This document shows, one piece after another, positions 40,601 to 51,934 of a DNA stretch of 64,000 nucleotides. Position 1 is the first letter of the stretch, and every line of letters begins with the position of its first letter. The stretch spans positions 99,373,792 to 99,437,791 of the forward strand of contig NC_089584.1 of NCBI RefSeq assembly GCF_019320115.1, in the 5' to 3' direction. The translations under genes and the position numbers were made by a program. The notes beneath the pieces were generated by a model. It made no database searches. It was not told the origin of the DNA and was given only the letters and a program-made list of their open reading frames with translations. Source of the stretch: Miscanthus floridulus (lineage: Eukaryota; Streptophyta; Magnoliopsida; Poales; Poaceae).

Positions 40601-42817
40601 GGCACCACAAAGAAATGGAAACGTTAATGTACATATGATTCTTTTATGAAATGTATGTACATACGATTCTCAAAGTTTAAGTTATTGTTTCAATGTGCAG
40701 GGTTGACGGTTGCTTCCATTTGCTACCTGCAGTTTTTTCCACTACCATCTGATGAAAAAGGTATGCTTCTAACTCTGTCCTTGATAAATTGTGCTCAATG
40801 TTCTGTCCATATTTGCTGATCTCAAATTATAGTGAATACTTGGTTGGGGGTGTCTATCCTGGGTTTACTTGAGGTTGTCTCCAAGTAATGAAAAAACAAT
40901 CAAGCTTGGACTTGAAAGATAAATAATCACCCAATGTTTATGTATAATTTGTGAGGTGCCATACGTTTGGTGAATGATGGCAATCATGCTGTGAACTAAT
41001 GATCAAATGTTTATGAAAGGAAGAGTTTCATTTTTAATCAAATGACAATCCCCTTTTGATATAAACCTACTGCAGCTGGACTAACATCCCTGAAGAATGT
41101 TTTTAACTAAATAATTGGGGGTATCGTTGATAGATATTTTCAATTTCAACAGTTGTAACAATACTTATGGAAGTTATTCTTAACCTGCCACTCTGCCTGC
41201 AGGAAAACTTGCACCTAGGGTCTTTCTTCTGTCCCTTGATCTTTTTAACTCTTCCTGAATTGGACACTTGTGTGTAGCATCTAGCATTCTCCTGCTTTGG
41301 CAGTGTCATGAGTATCAGATTGACAAAGGTGCTACGTAGTATTGCTGTTAGTTAGTAAGAAAGCCCTGGATGTGGCAGGCTGTGTGGGAAGAGGACTAGT
41401 ACTAACACTTGTATTGGCAGGGATCATGCATGAAAATAGGACACGGTGCAGTGCCTTGATTTTTGACAGTTTGTCCTGGTATACACCCTGTCATTGCTAG
41501 TCCTTGCACGAACTAAGATGGTGAGTTCAATGTGCATGGCAAGGAGAGAAGATAGGTTTAGGTTAAAGGACTAAGAAACAAATCTCAAAAAATTATATTA
41601 GTAGTTGGCAGCCTAATCCTGTGCACAGGGATCCTCCAATAAAAAGTTGAAAAATGTCAGCCATTCAAAGTAACAGATAGGTACAAACCAAGTTTGCAGG
41701 CTCTCTAGTCTCATGGGCTCAATTAGACTGTGCTGTTTACTACCACGGGCAACCAACTGTGCCCTTCGCTCGCTGTCCTGGAAACTTCTATCCATTATGC
41801 ATTATTTTCATAGAACGGTTTACTTCGCAAAACTCACATGTCGGTATTGGATACTCCACGGATAGTCGGATACAGATACTCCGAGATATGTATCCCAGGT
41901 GTATCGAAAATTTACTCAATTTCTAAATACTAATAAGAATAACCTAGATGCTCCTGAGATACCTCACCGGTACCTATGGGATACCTTGACACCTATCACC
42001 GTTCATTTGCTCAGTATAAGGGCCCTTGTCAGATCCAATGGTGGCTAGTTCAAATGCTACCGATGGTGGTCAAAACAGATGATTTCCTGTCGCCAACAAC
42101 CTAGCTATTGCAACTGGGGTCTTGGCTCCTTGTTGGTCTGAATGTTACGTCCTAAACAATGTTATGTTATTTATTTTGGAAAATGGTGTATTGATGGTAC
42201 ATCATCAGTCTATTTCTTAAAGTTTAGTGGAATGACTCTATTTTTCATACTAATTATTAAAATTCTATTGCCATTAAAATATTGATTGATAGAGTTTGTG
42301 AGGAATGACGTGATGATAGATTAACACATTACATTCCACAAAAAAAAAAGAGATGATGATGGACCAACTCATTTCTCAAACCAAACACCCTAAATATCAT
42401 GTACCTGTGTCTGTACCGTGTATCTGGGCATCACAGGTGGGTTATTCTATGAATTATCTTAGATTCTTTCCCTTTTTTTAATGTGATGATATGTAGTTCT
42501 CCTGTAGAAAACAAAAATAGCGAGGAATACTTACGACCTATGAGAATTGAGTCCTTAGAGTTAGTAAAAGTATCATGTGTCCTTTTTTAATGATTGTTAA
42601 ATGTTAATAGTTTCACCTTATTCTATGGTCAGGATTGTGGCCTCACGCATATTTCCGACACATTGGTGAGCCAGAGGGTGACAACCAAGTGCAACTCACG
42701 TACATGAGCCATCGCAGCTCGATTCATAACGGTTCCTTTCACAGTCCTGATGCAGTGGAAATGAGGAGCACGAGCCAGGCACTGGATTTCATGGAAGCTG
42801 GTGGGAGAGTCCAATGA
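37633..42817 (+). CDS. Lipid phosphate phosphatase (PAP2 family), seven coding exons
   Basis: Exons 37633-37866, 37950-38037, 38118-38227, 38340-38433, 40374-40562, 40701-40760 and 42633-42817. All introns are GT-AG; the total is 960 nt, 319 aa. The protein dephosphorylates phosphatidic acid and related lipid phosphates at membranes. The three PAP2 motifs are complete: K124-x6-RP (KDGVGRPRP), PSGH at 170-173, and SRVDDYWH at 220-227. About six hydrophobic helices are present, the first in [20 protein letters not shown]. The segment order [44 protein letters not shown] and WPHAY follows plant LPP2-type proteins, and the start ATG gives the usual N-terminus. Introns 4 and 6 are long (1940 and 1872 bp) and hold repeats. 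The gene looks functional. Confidence 0.9.
39524..39637 (+). mobile_element. SINE-like insertion between 28-base direct repeats
   Basis: The 114-bp GC-rich insert contains gtaaggcttgcc, cccttccccagaccccgc, gcgggagctct and gcactgggtacgcccttt. This phrase order is common in plant SINE-like repeats. It is flanked by a 28-base direct repeat beginning tataggggttactttac (39496-39523 and 39638-39665). The duplication is long for a SINE, so a local duplication accompanying the insertion is possible. Confidence 0.55.
39881..40060 (+). repeat. Intronic segment similar to 49731-49889
   Basis: Shares gaagagacag, gccgaggaccc, ggtctcca-agtcg, ttttgtacc and gcgtcctgttcct in the same order with 49731-49889. 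It is diverged and AT-richer. It may be a remnant of a repeat or a gene fragment; the source was not recognised. Confidence 0.6.
40761..42632 (+). other. Last intron of the phosphatase gene
   Basis: 1872-bp GT-AG intron. A possible degenerate MITE with ends resembling tggaaaatggtg and caaaccaaacacc lies at about 42176-42392. No other content is supported. Confidence 0.65.
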
Positions 42818-44135
42818 TGGAGTAATAACACTAAGGGCCACAGCCCACAGACCATTGTAATATAACCGTGCTTAGTATAGCATGATTTTGTTCGATTCCT
42901 TATTATGTAACTTCCAAAGCATATATAGAATATAAAGCACATGTGTCTCTGGTGAGAATTCTTGACTATTAGATTCTATCTCCTTTTGGAACATATATTT
43001 GATATGACGTCGATGCGTCATGAGGCACAAAGAAGCATGAGCTTATATGTATTTTGGAGGATCTTAAAATGCGGTCCCTTCAGCATCAGAATGAGCCACA
43101 AACAGGTTGTTGGAAGCAGATGGCTTCGGCATCCTGTATAGTATGATGATCACTTTTCTGCTAGTGTCCTCTGAAGTGCAATTGATTACTGCGTTGCTGT
43201 GATCCGGCTGCCATGTGATTCAGGTGATGAACAATACACGAAGGAATTCATTCGGTGCAATGGGGTTTGTTGGGAGTTGGGACTGGAACCATTATCGCAG
43301 CATCATGTTCCTTTACAGTAGTGGCCAGATTTGAACGGATCCATTTCAGGCACCTGCACAACATGACCAAATTGGTCCTGTCCTAGCTGTTAACTGGGAC
43401 TGGACAAAAGCCCTGCAAGCTGACACACCGACATGTGAGTTCATATTTTCTTAGACCGAATGATGCCGAATTGATAGCGAGCCTGGCATACCGACATGTG
43501 ACCCGACCTGTTCTCGCTTTTCTTGTGATAAGCTACTGTAGCAATCGTAGCATCGTATTTGTCTTGACTACTGAAAAAGCCATGCAGCTGCAGTTACCTA
43601 AACTTTTCATCCAAGGATGCAGGGATCAACCATGAAGACAGAGCAGAAGATGATGGTCCAGTCCTGAGTTTTCTTTTTCTCCAAATTCAGTCAGATTAAA
43701 ATGATGGGCGACTTATCAGACGTCGAGAATTAATTTTCAGCACAGTTGAATAGTTTCAGTTGCTGGCACAAACGGCAGCAGAAATTTCAGTGGTGTGTCC
43801 TTGTGAGGTCTGACCTGACCAGATCAGGCAGACCTGAATTATTGACATCACAGCAACCCGATAAACTCCTATCCAGGTGTGTTTGTTGACAAATAATTCA
43901 GGACGGTACCGTTGCACTGTCAACTCTCATACGTCTTGGGTTGGGTCGCCCCCCTTTCTCTGAATCTGAAAACCTGGAAGGAGGAGGACAGATATATTGT
44001 GACTAGCTGGTGCAGGTGCACTGTCCTTTCCTCCCCCTCTTTTCTCGACAGGTGTATCAATGTGTTTAGTCTTTTGGGGCAACAAGATTCATATGCATGG
44101 CTTGCATTGGATTCCTGGGTGGGTACAATACACGC
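42818..44135 (+). other. 3' UTR and following intergenic DNA
   Basis: The first 150 bases or so are probably the phosphatase 3' UTR; AT-rich signals such as aatataaagc occur near 42930. Nothing recognisable lies beyond that to 44135. Confidence 0.4.
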
Positions 44136-44215
44136 TTTGTTCGTTTGACTTATAAACCGTACTTTTTTAGCTAACAGTACTTTTAGTCATGGCTTATCAG
44201 CCAAGCGAACGGGGC
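44136..44215. mobile_element. Small MITE, ttcg/cgaac family, copy 1
   Basis: Ends tttgttcgtttgacttataa and gcgaacgggg. Internal ggcttatcagcca. One of seven related copies between 44.1 and 50.0 kb. Confidence 0.65.
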
Positions 44216-44390
44216 AACAACTGCTAGTGCTGCCAACTTGCAAGAAACCAAGGACCGGCAGCAGGATCAACAGCTAGAGGAGAGAAATCAGAGATGGGCC
44301 GAGTTGTTCAGGAAGAAACATGGAGAAGGAGGAGGGAAGGAATCCACTACTCCTCCTACCGTAGCACGTACGAGTTGGTCATAATTACCA
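44216..44390. other. Spacer, nothing recognised
   Basis: Short purine-rich DNA between two MITE copies. Confidence 0.35.
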
Positions 44391-44499
44391 TGTTCGCTTG
44401 TTGGTTTCAGCCAGCTCAAACCAGTCAGTCAACAGTGCTTTTCTCTCACAACAAACCAGCACCAGCCAGTCAAACCAGCCCAGAAACCAACCAGCGAAT
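44391..44499. mobile_element. Small MITE, ttcg/cgaac family, copy 2
   Basis: Ends tgttcgcttg and cagcgaata, with the internal family signature gtgcttttctctcacaacaaa. A CCAG-rich variant. Confidence 0.65.
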
Positions 44500-45000
44500 A
44501 GACCAAATGTACGTTGCTAATAATCAGGACTAGGGCCTCTGTGACAGCTGTTGAGATGCGTGTCTGTCAAAGCGCGGAGCCCCAAAGTGCGCAAAGGTGT
44601 ATTACTAGTACTAATCCGATCGATCGGCAACGTGCACATGCGTGCAGCTGAGAAGATTTGTTTTCACTCTGAATATTTGACAATGCATGGCATGGCGCCA
44701 AATAGTTTTGACCCTGAAGCAGCCTCAAGTGCGTGTTTTGCAGAGCTGTCTGTACTCCTCCTATATACGACGACTGACCGAATCATGGCAGCAAGACCTC
44801 GAGAGTCGAGTATGTCATAGTCTTATATTTGCATATGCTACAAATTGCAGCGACTAATCTAAGTACTATGGCCCCATTTCCATGTGATTCTGGAGCGGAT
44901 GCTACTCAAGGACTTCGTGGTTTACTTTGGTTGGCGGTGGCAGTGTATGGTGCAGGTGGTGCGAACGTTAGATGTGGTTGTAACTTAAACAGCAAACGAA
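44500..45000. other. Intergenic, nothing recognised
   Basis: No coding region or repeat terminus supported. Confidence 0.35.
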
Positions 45001-45164
45001 AGGCCGGTTCACTTATCTTATTCAGAACTACTTTTCAGCCATGAAATAATATTTTTCTCTCACAATATTTCAGCATAAACCAAATTTCAGCATCAGCGAA
45101 CAGGGAGTGTTTTTCTCTCGTAACAAATCAGCATAAGCTAAATTTGAGCATAAGTGAACAGGGT
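45001..45164. mobile_element. Small MITE, ttcg/cgaac family, copy 3 (duplicated inside)
   Basis: Begins aggccggttcacttatctta. It has two successive blocks of tttttctctc...aacaaatcagcataa, each followed by agcgaacaggg or agtgaacaggg. It looks like a partial tandem duplication of the element. Confidence 0.6.
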
Positions 45165-45236
45165 GAGTAGTTGTAACTTAAACAGTGCAGGCTGCACTCT
45201 GCAGCATGAACAACCGGCACAAGTAAATGGTAGTTT

Positions 45237-45373
45237 GGCCTTGTTCGCTTGTCTTAAAAATGGCTTGTTCGGCTTCTTTTTTCAGCCGGAACAGTGTTTT
45301 TCTCTCACAACAATTCAGCCGGAACAGTGTTTTCAGCCAGTTTCAGCCAAATTTCAGACCAGCGAACGAGGCC
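45237..45373. mobile_element. Small MITE, ttcg/cgaac family, copy 4
   Basis: Best-preserved ends, ggccttgttcgc and gcgaacgaggcc, with the inner gccggaacagtgtttttctc repeated once. Confidence 0.7.
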
Positions 45374-45986
45374 AACTTGTCTAGCCCAGCTAGAGGACGT
45401 TGCTCTGGTAGCTTTCTCCATCAGCGATTCAGCGGTACGCTAGGTACTGGTACACTGAAGTTAATATTTGTGCAGGACAAGCTGAACAGGATCGTCGGCA
45501 GCGTGTGGTACATTGCTAATAGTGCTGTTTATTCTTCTGATAAATCCATGGTCATTGGTCAAACAAGTCGTCCTTCTCATACTCATTAACTTATGGATAG
45601 GAGCAGTAGGATCATACGAGATTGACGAAGATATATATGTGAATGCATTTTCGACCTTTCTTTTTTGAGCGAAAGAGTTTTGTCAACTAGGTGCTGCGTC
45701 CAACAACGTGTGTGTAAAGTTGTGAAGAACCGGCAGAAAGTTTGTGCGCAGTGTTATACTACATGGTTAAGCACATACGTAGAAGAGCTGGGAAATGAAA
45801 GAGTCATATTTCGGCGATGACGGGCGGAGGGAACAGTGGGTTGCAACTCGATCGCGGCGATCGACGTGATTAAATTAACGACACCGAGTCTGATTTGGTT
45901 CGGTGTTAGTTGTTGGCCCAGTACCTATAGCTAGTTAAAGAAATCGCTCACGGATGGACAGACATCGAGTTGAATTGAGACAGGCA
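45374..45986. other. Intergenic, nothing recognised
   Basis: No gene or element supported. Confidence 0.35.
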
Positions 45987-46103
45987 TGTTCGCTTCTCTT
46001 ATAATTCGTTTTTTCGACTTATTTTTTCAACCGAAACAGTATTTTTCTTCACAACAAATCAGTCGGAACAGTGTTTTTATTTCTTTTTCCAGCGAAACGA
46101 ACG
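45987..46103. mobile_element. Small MITE, ttcg/cgaac family, copy 5
   Basis: Ends atgttcgcttctcttataat and agcgaaacgaacgg; carries the acagtatttttcttcacaac signature. Confidence 0.65.
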
Positions 46104-46517
46104 GATGGGCAGAAGCAGGAGCCATATCTTTTTTTAAACGGAGCCATATCTTTTGAAACGACACTTGTAATAAGAGCCTGTTTGGTTCACCCCCTCTAAA
46201 ATTTAGTAACTAAAGTTTAGTCAATTTTAGTCACTAAAATACTAAACACCCCCTCTAAAGGGGCTACTAAAGTTTAGTGGCTCTAGTAACCAAGGGACTG
46301 CTAGAAGTGACTAAAATGTACAGGGGATACCCCTCATTAATTACCTGCACACGCCCGCTTCCTCTCCCTCCACATCCGCTCGCGACGCTCCCTGCGCCGC
46401 CGCCGCCTTCCCTACTCCTCTCCACATCCCCGCCGTCGGCCCTCCTCCTCCAGACGAGATCCACCATGGCCGGGCAGGGACAACCGCGACTATTTTTCTC
46501 AATCCTCTTCTTCTTCC

Positions 46518-47027
46518 GTGCCTCGCATCTTCTCTGCTTTCGCCGCCACCAATGCCAATGACTACGGCTTCTTCCCCGACGCGCCAACAGCTCCCAGCCT
46601 CTCTACTCCCCGGGCGCACATGGAGAACCTGGATCTCAACTCCCAGGTGGATGCCTTCCCCTACCTTGAGTCCTACTCGGACTATCTACCGTCAGAAGAA
46701 GGGCGCGGCGAGCAAGCATTACCCCCTCTTGGCCATGGCGCCAGATCGGGTCACGGCGCATTCCAACCTCCTCGGTCTGCTGGAGGTGGGGGCACATCCG
46801 GTGGTGGAGATCGCCCAGCCAGTCACCGCAGTAGGTCTGCGGGCACTGGATTTGGTCCCCATGTTGGGGTATCGGGAATGGGTGGCGGAGGCTGTGCGCC
46901 ATTGATGCCTAACAGCGTTGCTCGTGGAGCCACGTCCGCCGTTCCACATGTCGTCGGAGGCCGTGATGGGATCGAAGGAGAAGACGACAACGTCCCCCAG
47001 TCGGTAATCTTCAAATCCATGCTCTAG
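46518..47027 (+). pseudogene. Harbinger accessory ORF1-like fragment
   Basis: 169 codons of low-complexity Gly/Ser/Pro-rich sequence, opening with NDYGFFPDAPT and containing ENLDLNSQVDAFPYLESYS. This resembles the N-terminal part of the Myb-like accessory protein of grass PIF/Harbinger elements, before the trihelix domain, which is missing here. It could instead be a composition-driven open frame. It lies inside an element with Harbinger-like ends, which favours the transposon origin. Confidence 0.4.
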
Positions 47028-47386
47028 TACATCATTTGGTTGTGATCCATGCTCTGTTAGTAATTCAAAAGATATCATATGTTGTGTGGAGTGGATTTGC
47101 GGCAAATTTGTAATACTTAGCAACTTTCAAAAGAGAGCTTTGTGCACCGAGTCCAAATCCTTTATGTAGGTACTGAAACCTTCTAATATGTGAAGCTTGA
47201 GTTATACCCGGCCAGTAGCGAGGCAACACAGTGGGAGCTTCCTGGTGAACAGCTTGCGCAGCAGCAGTAGCGATCTCAGCGCTGAGCAGCTTGCGTGGGA
47301 TCACATTTGGGAGCGCGGAGACATTTGGGAGCGCGGAGGGTAGGGGGCAAAGAATTGTGCTTTAATTAGGGGTAATATGGACTTTG

Positions 47387-47503
47387 GTCCTGTTCGCTTG
47401 TCTTATAATCCGTACTTTTCGACTTGTCTTTTCAGCCGGAAGAGTGGGTTCTTCTCACAACAAATCAGTCGGAACAACGTTTCAGCTTGTTCGAACGGGC
47501 CCT
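47387..47503. mobile_element. Small MITE, ttcg/cgaac family, copy 6 (nested)
   Basis: Ends ggtcctgttcgcttg and ttcgaacgggcc with cttataatccgtactttt inside. Nested in the Harbinger-type element. Confidence 0.65.
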
Positions 47504-47550
47504 TTGTTTACTGCTTTAGTGGTATTTAGTGAATAGAACCAAATAGGGTG

Positions 47551-48722
47551 GTACTAAATTTTAGTAGGATCACTAAACTTTAGTAGGATCACTGGAGGAA
47601 CCTAAGTGGGAGTGCAACCATCCATCTATAATAATTCCTTTTATATATGTGCAAGTACGTGCATACGTGATGGAGCCTAACCACTTGACCTACAAGGCTA
47701 GCCAGCAGCTTGCTTTTGATGCGCTCGACCCTGAGCCGAGCACCACTTGCTGACTACTTAATAGTTAATCCGCGATTAGGCATGGATGATGGATCGGAAG
47801 CTAGTCGGCATGTGGGCGGGTTTGACCGGTGTCTAGCCCCGCCAATGGCGTCGCGGGGAGACGTCGCCCGCCCACGCTGTCTGTCTCAAAAGCGCCGTGT
47901 GCTTATCCGTCCACGGGTCCACACATCTCCGTCTCGCATCGCATGCTGCCGCCGCCGCTGCTGTTTGTGACCTGGTGGCGCCTACTTCTTCTTGTTCCGG
48001 CGTGCTCCCCGAGAGCGAGAGCCACAGGCCACAGACAGTACGCAAGCAGAGGATAATCGACCGGGCAGGTGGATGAATATCTTCTCCGCGTTGCTTCTGG
48101 TTGCTTCTTGATCCGGAAAGCTACAGACTAGTAGTAGCAGTAGTAAATGACAACAGGGCCGCCCAACTTGCGTTCTCGAATTCACAACAGTGGTGCTGCT
48201 GCTTCGGCGATAAGCTAACGATGGACCAGACTCGTGAGGATGCGGTGCTCTAGTAAACCATCATTCGTGCAATCTAGCCCTGGAGATGTGACGTATTCGC
48301 ATCGTTTCATTTTTCTCCCCTTGATTTATTGTGTCCTAGTAGTTCTTCCCAATACCGTGGTTTCGCGTTTTGTGAGAAGTTTTGGCCTTGAATCTCGGCC
48401 AAGTGTACGTGGCCATATTTGAACTTCCGCAAGAAAATAGTGAACTCCTTGTAAATTTAAAAGTCTACCCAAGGAAAAACAACCAGTAAACATACGTCGA
48501 TTGCTGTATTTCAGTTTCAGCATCCATAGAAATGTGACCTCTGACCCCATTGATTGGTCCCAGAGACCCAGCCAGACCGAACTTTCCGGTCAATTTCCGG
48601 TGTAATCTTTCGAGTACTGATCTTTCCACCGTCTCATCGAGTGGTACTAGCAAGACTTGTTGACTCTGACTGGGTGAAAAAATCGATTACCCTGTCAAGT
48701 GCGAAAACGCATATGAACAGTA
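47551..48722. other. Intergenic, nothing recognised
   Basis: Contains a moderately GC-rich part (47800-48060) without a recognisable domain on either strand. Confidence 0.35.
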
Positions 48723-48955
48723 CTCCCTCCTCCTAAAATAACTACAATTCTAGGATGGGGCACACGAACCAATGCTAGATGTGAAATTACAAAAATACCC
48801 CTCGACTTTTGTGACTATTTTATTTTTTTAGTGTGCATGTGTGGATAGAAATATCTGGACACTGCGTTGTCTTTTATAATAGATGGGTCAAAGTAGCATT
48901 TTTTGTTGGACAAATTTCAAACCCTAAAGCTGCAATTATTTTGGGACGGGGAGAG
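48723..48955. mobile_element. Stowaway MITE
   Basis: 233 bp, ends ctccctcctcctaaaataa and ttattttgggacggggag in inverted orientation. TA lies on both sides (48721-48722, 48956-48957), as for Tc1/mariner-type Stowaway elements. Confidence 0.85.
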
Positions 48956-48957
48956 TA

Positions 48958-49906
48958 CTATCTTAACAATGAATCCAGTTTCTAGACTACCGCGGGTGCG
49001 AGTACACCACTTGCAGATACATACAGCTAATCACGAAAGACCAGCTACACGCAGTAGTTACGAAATGCACAGTATTATTGAGAGTCCTTGTTCTGTCTTT
49101 ATACACCAGCTGGTCATACGCCACGCACAGAAGTACAGAACGCGTCGACTGCGGAAAGCCAGAGAACCACAAGGTGTAACGTGGAAAACATCCATTCAGC
49201 CAGCAAAAACTATCGTCACCTCTCGCATGCACCTGGGAGGAAGCAAGACCCGTGGAAAACGACCTAACACTGGGCATCAAGATCCGAGCCTTGGGTCAGC
49301 AGGTCAGGCTAGTCCCCATACAAAAACATCCTCCTCCTCCATAGCACCAACATATGATAACTAATAAACATAAGCATAAAACGCAGCGTTGACTCGCTAT
49401 AAAAGCCCCCACCATACATACTACACAAGAACAAGACCAGCAGCGGCACCTACTCCACATGCGGGGGGTCATTAGTTTAACGCCCAATTGGTACTCCCAT
49501 GCCAGAGGCACCTGAATAATCAAGCCCCAACAGGCCAACACAGAGGAGACGATGACGCGAACCTCTCGCGCCTCCACCCAAACCAAACCGACGAGGGCGA
49601 GGGACGCGAACGCGACACGCCACAGACCCTGCATGTGGCCACCCGGCAGCCACACCGCGGCACCGCTGCCGGAGCAAAGAAAACCACGGCAGACTGCAGT
49701 GCAGCCTTGCCCCGGCCGTCGCCCCTTGCCAGAAGAGACAGTAAAAGGAAAGCGAGCGATCGTTCCCACACGCAGGAGGGCAGGCCAGTGACCATCTCTG
49801 CCGCCGAGGACCCGGTGGGCGATGGGTCTCCAAAGTCGCGCTGCTCCTCTGGCGGTTTTGTACCCGGGTGTCGCGTCCTGTTCCTGGTGTGGTGTCTATC
49901 CCAGCA
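48958..49906 (-). other. GC-rich region with unrecognised open frames
   Basis: The minus strand has open frames at 49833-49477 (118 codons) and 49795-49520 (91 codons, hydrophobic N-terminal part LAFLLLSLLARG). The left part (49300-49470) is AT-rich like a 3' UTR. A non-coding transcript or degenerate gene on the minus strand is possible, but no family was recognised. 49731-49889 is similar to an intron segment of the phosphatase gene. Confidence 0.3.
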
Positions 49907-50024
49907 TGTTCGCTTGTTCGTAAACGATCGTAAATTTTCAGCTAGGAATAGTATTTTTCTCTCACACTAAACCAGCCAGTAGTAAATAATCCACGATCGT
50001 TTACGGCCTCCCGAACAAGCTGGC
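49907..50024. mobile_element. Small MITE, ttcg/cgaac family, copy 7
   Basis: Ends atgttcgcttgttcg and cccgaacaagc. An extra inner inverted pair, cgtaaacgatcgtaaa and acgatcgtttacg. Confidence 0.65.
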
Positions 50025-50046
50025 CCAGCCATGCAGTAGACCTGGC

Positions 50047-50131
50047 TGTTAGATTGATCTCAATCTTAAATTGGATCCAACGGTCTAGTTGGACCTTTGA
50101 TCCGTACTTTGATCGAAAGCGCCCAGCTCAT
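50047..50131 (+). repeat. 5' LTR of copia copy 2, left piece
   Basis: Begins TGTTAGATTGATCTC, like the outer end of the LTR at 3455. It ends gcgcccagctcat, where the gypsy element starts. The rest of the LTR is at 60544-60977. Confidence 0.8.
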
Positions 50132-51896
50132 TGTTTACACCAAAATTTAGAAGGATAGTCACAAGGACTCATAAGCTTCTAGGATCGTATCATCAATGGA
50201 TCAGTTGCGGGCGGATCAGAAACAGCTGATTCAGATGCAAAATCTAGGAATCGGCTTTCTTCGGATAGCGCCAGCAGATAACGACGGAGGCTACGTTCGA
50301 CGCAGGACGAAAACGTGTTGGACTCTACAAAAAGGAAAAGATTAGAGTCCAAGTTATCTTAAATTAGCAATCTTTTCATTATGCCAAAGATTATATTAAA
50401 TCGTACTCGAGTAGGGTTCGTTTTAGGCTCCGGGTATAAATACCAAACCCCGGCTATTGTAGAAAATCAATCAATCAAATACAAGTCAATTACTTTTTTC
50501 GGCTCTAGCCACACATTAGGAGTAGGAGTAGAGTAGATCTCGACGAGTTCTTCGGCAAGTACGGCTGTATCTATCCGGTCGACCTCCACTGCTTGTTGTA
50601 AGTATCGTCATGGTTTATACCTCTGTTCGTATGGCTGCATCGATCCGGTCGACCCCCACTGCGGCTCTGGTATAAGCTAGTTATCGACTCTTGCCTAATT
50701 TAAGTATGGCATGTGTGATTCTGACTCACACCTCACTGCTTGAATTGGATCAAGGTCAAGTTATCGGCTCTATCTTAGAGTGGCAGTCTTTGGTAGATTC
50801 ATTAGGTTACCGATATTTCTTCTTGCTTTCATTGTTTATCTAATTACAATAATATCACTCTGTCTGATTGAGATTGATCTGGATCGGCCTTATATCTTGT
50901 TTAACTCATCGTTTGCTAATCTGCATCTTAAGCGATGAGTTACGTTTTTATCGGCTATTTTGCGTCAATCTTAATCGTGCATAGCTTGCGGTTAAGGCAT
51001 GTTCGATCATGAGTAGATCTATAGGTTAGCGAGAACCGTTTCATGGCCCGTCATCACGGCCTATGGGATTCTACCTCTCACCCCACTGTTGGCACCGTGG
51101 AGTGGAGATCGTTGGTTGATAGACCCGTTCCTGAGAAGACATGACTTTAACTGTGCATTATGCTTGAATCGGTTGTTTAGCCGATATCAAATGCTTTCAC
51201 GAACAGTTCCCATCACGAGATCGTTGAAGTAGAGATAAGTTGAAAGATATGTTAGCCCCATGATCTTGTTATTGTATTACGGCCTGCATGATTCTGTCTC
51301 ATGCCCCACCAATATTAGTAATGAGTTAGGGTCGTCGAGTCTATTATTGTTTCTACGGCCTGTATGATTCTGCCTCATTCCCCACTGGTCATAGCGATAG
51401 ATGAGATCTAACATGTTTATTATATTTATCTTTATTAAATGATTAAGTGATGTTGAATTCTTTCTTTATATAAAAAGGAGTTCAGTTACTCGTAATCATT
51501 GGCTCAGTATGGACTGATCATCATTGATATCTTATTGCCATTGAATAATATTCGTTTAAATGATGTTTATCCTGAATGATAACCGATTCTTCTCACACGA
51601 CCTCATGAGCTCTAACTGACTTATTCTCATGAATATACTGAAATCGGCTTCCCTTCATATCGGCTCTCACAGCCGTACATTCGGGACTGTCTGGCAAACA
51701 CCGGCAAGTTCCACCCTTAATTACTGATGAACTTTCTCTCATTGTCAATTGCAGGGTCAAATTGACTGGCACGCTTCAGGAGGATTGCGCATGATCGACC
51801 ACCCCTGCGCTGAAGCTAGGCGGATCTGCTCCATCGAGCGGACCCTTCCGGCTTGCTGCGTGTGTTCTTGGCACGGGACAAAATTCTGCGTCGACA
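50132..51896 (+). repeat. 5' LTR of the gypsy element
   Basis: 1765 bp, TGTTTACACC...GTCGACA. TATA box cgggtataaatac at 50435-50442. The region after it contains several copies of a pattern like cctgtatgattctgcctca...ccccac, a feature of the leader part of this LTR. Confidence 0.85.
50435..50442 (+). promoter_or_regulatory. TATA box in the gypsy 5' LTR
   Basis: tataaata in cgggtataaataccaaac; the same box is in the 3' LTR at 59059-59066. Confidence 0.7.
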
Positions 51897-51934
51897 CACG
51901 TTTCTAGCACGCCCGGTGGGACCCCACAATCGTC

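Larger units (their letters stand above)
46174..47550 (+). mobile_element. Non-autonomous PIF/Harbinger-type element
   Basis: The left end gagcctgtttggttcacc and the right end gaaccaaatagggtg are inverted and followed inward by repeated actaaagtttagt motifs. The inside is GC-rich and holds an open frame of the accessory ORF type (46518-47027). No transposase domain is present. A smaller MITE (47387-47503) is nested near the right end. A clear 3-bp target duplication was not confirmed. Confidence 0.5.

Noticed and set aside
49477..49833. 118-codon minus-strand ORF as a secreted or membrane protein
   Set aside because: Open frames occur in two registers of the same GC-rich DNA and neither resembles a known family; kept only as an unrecognised region.
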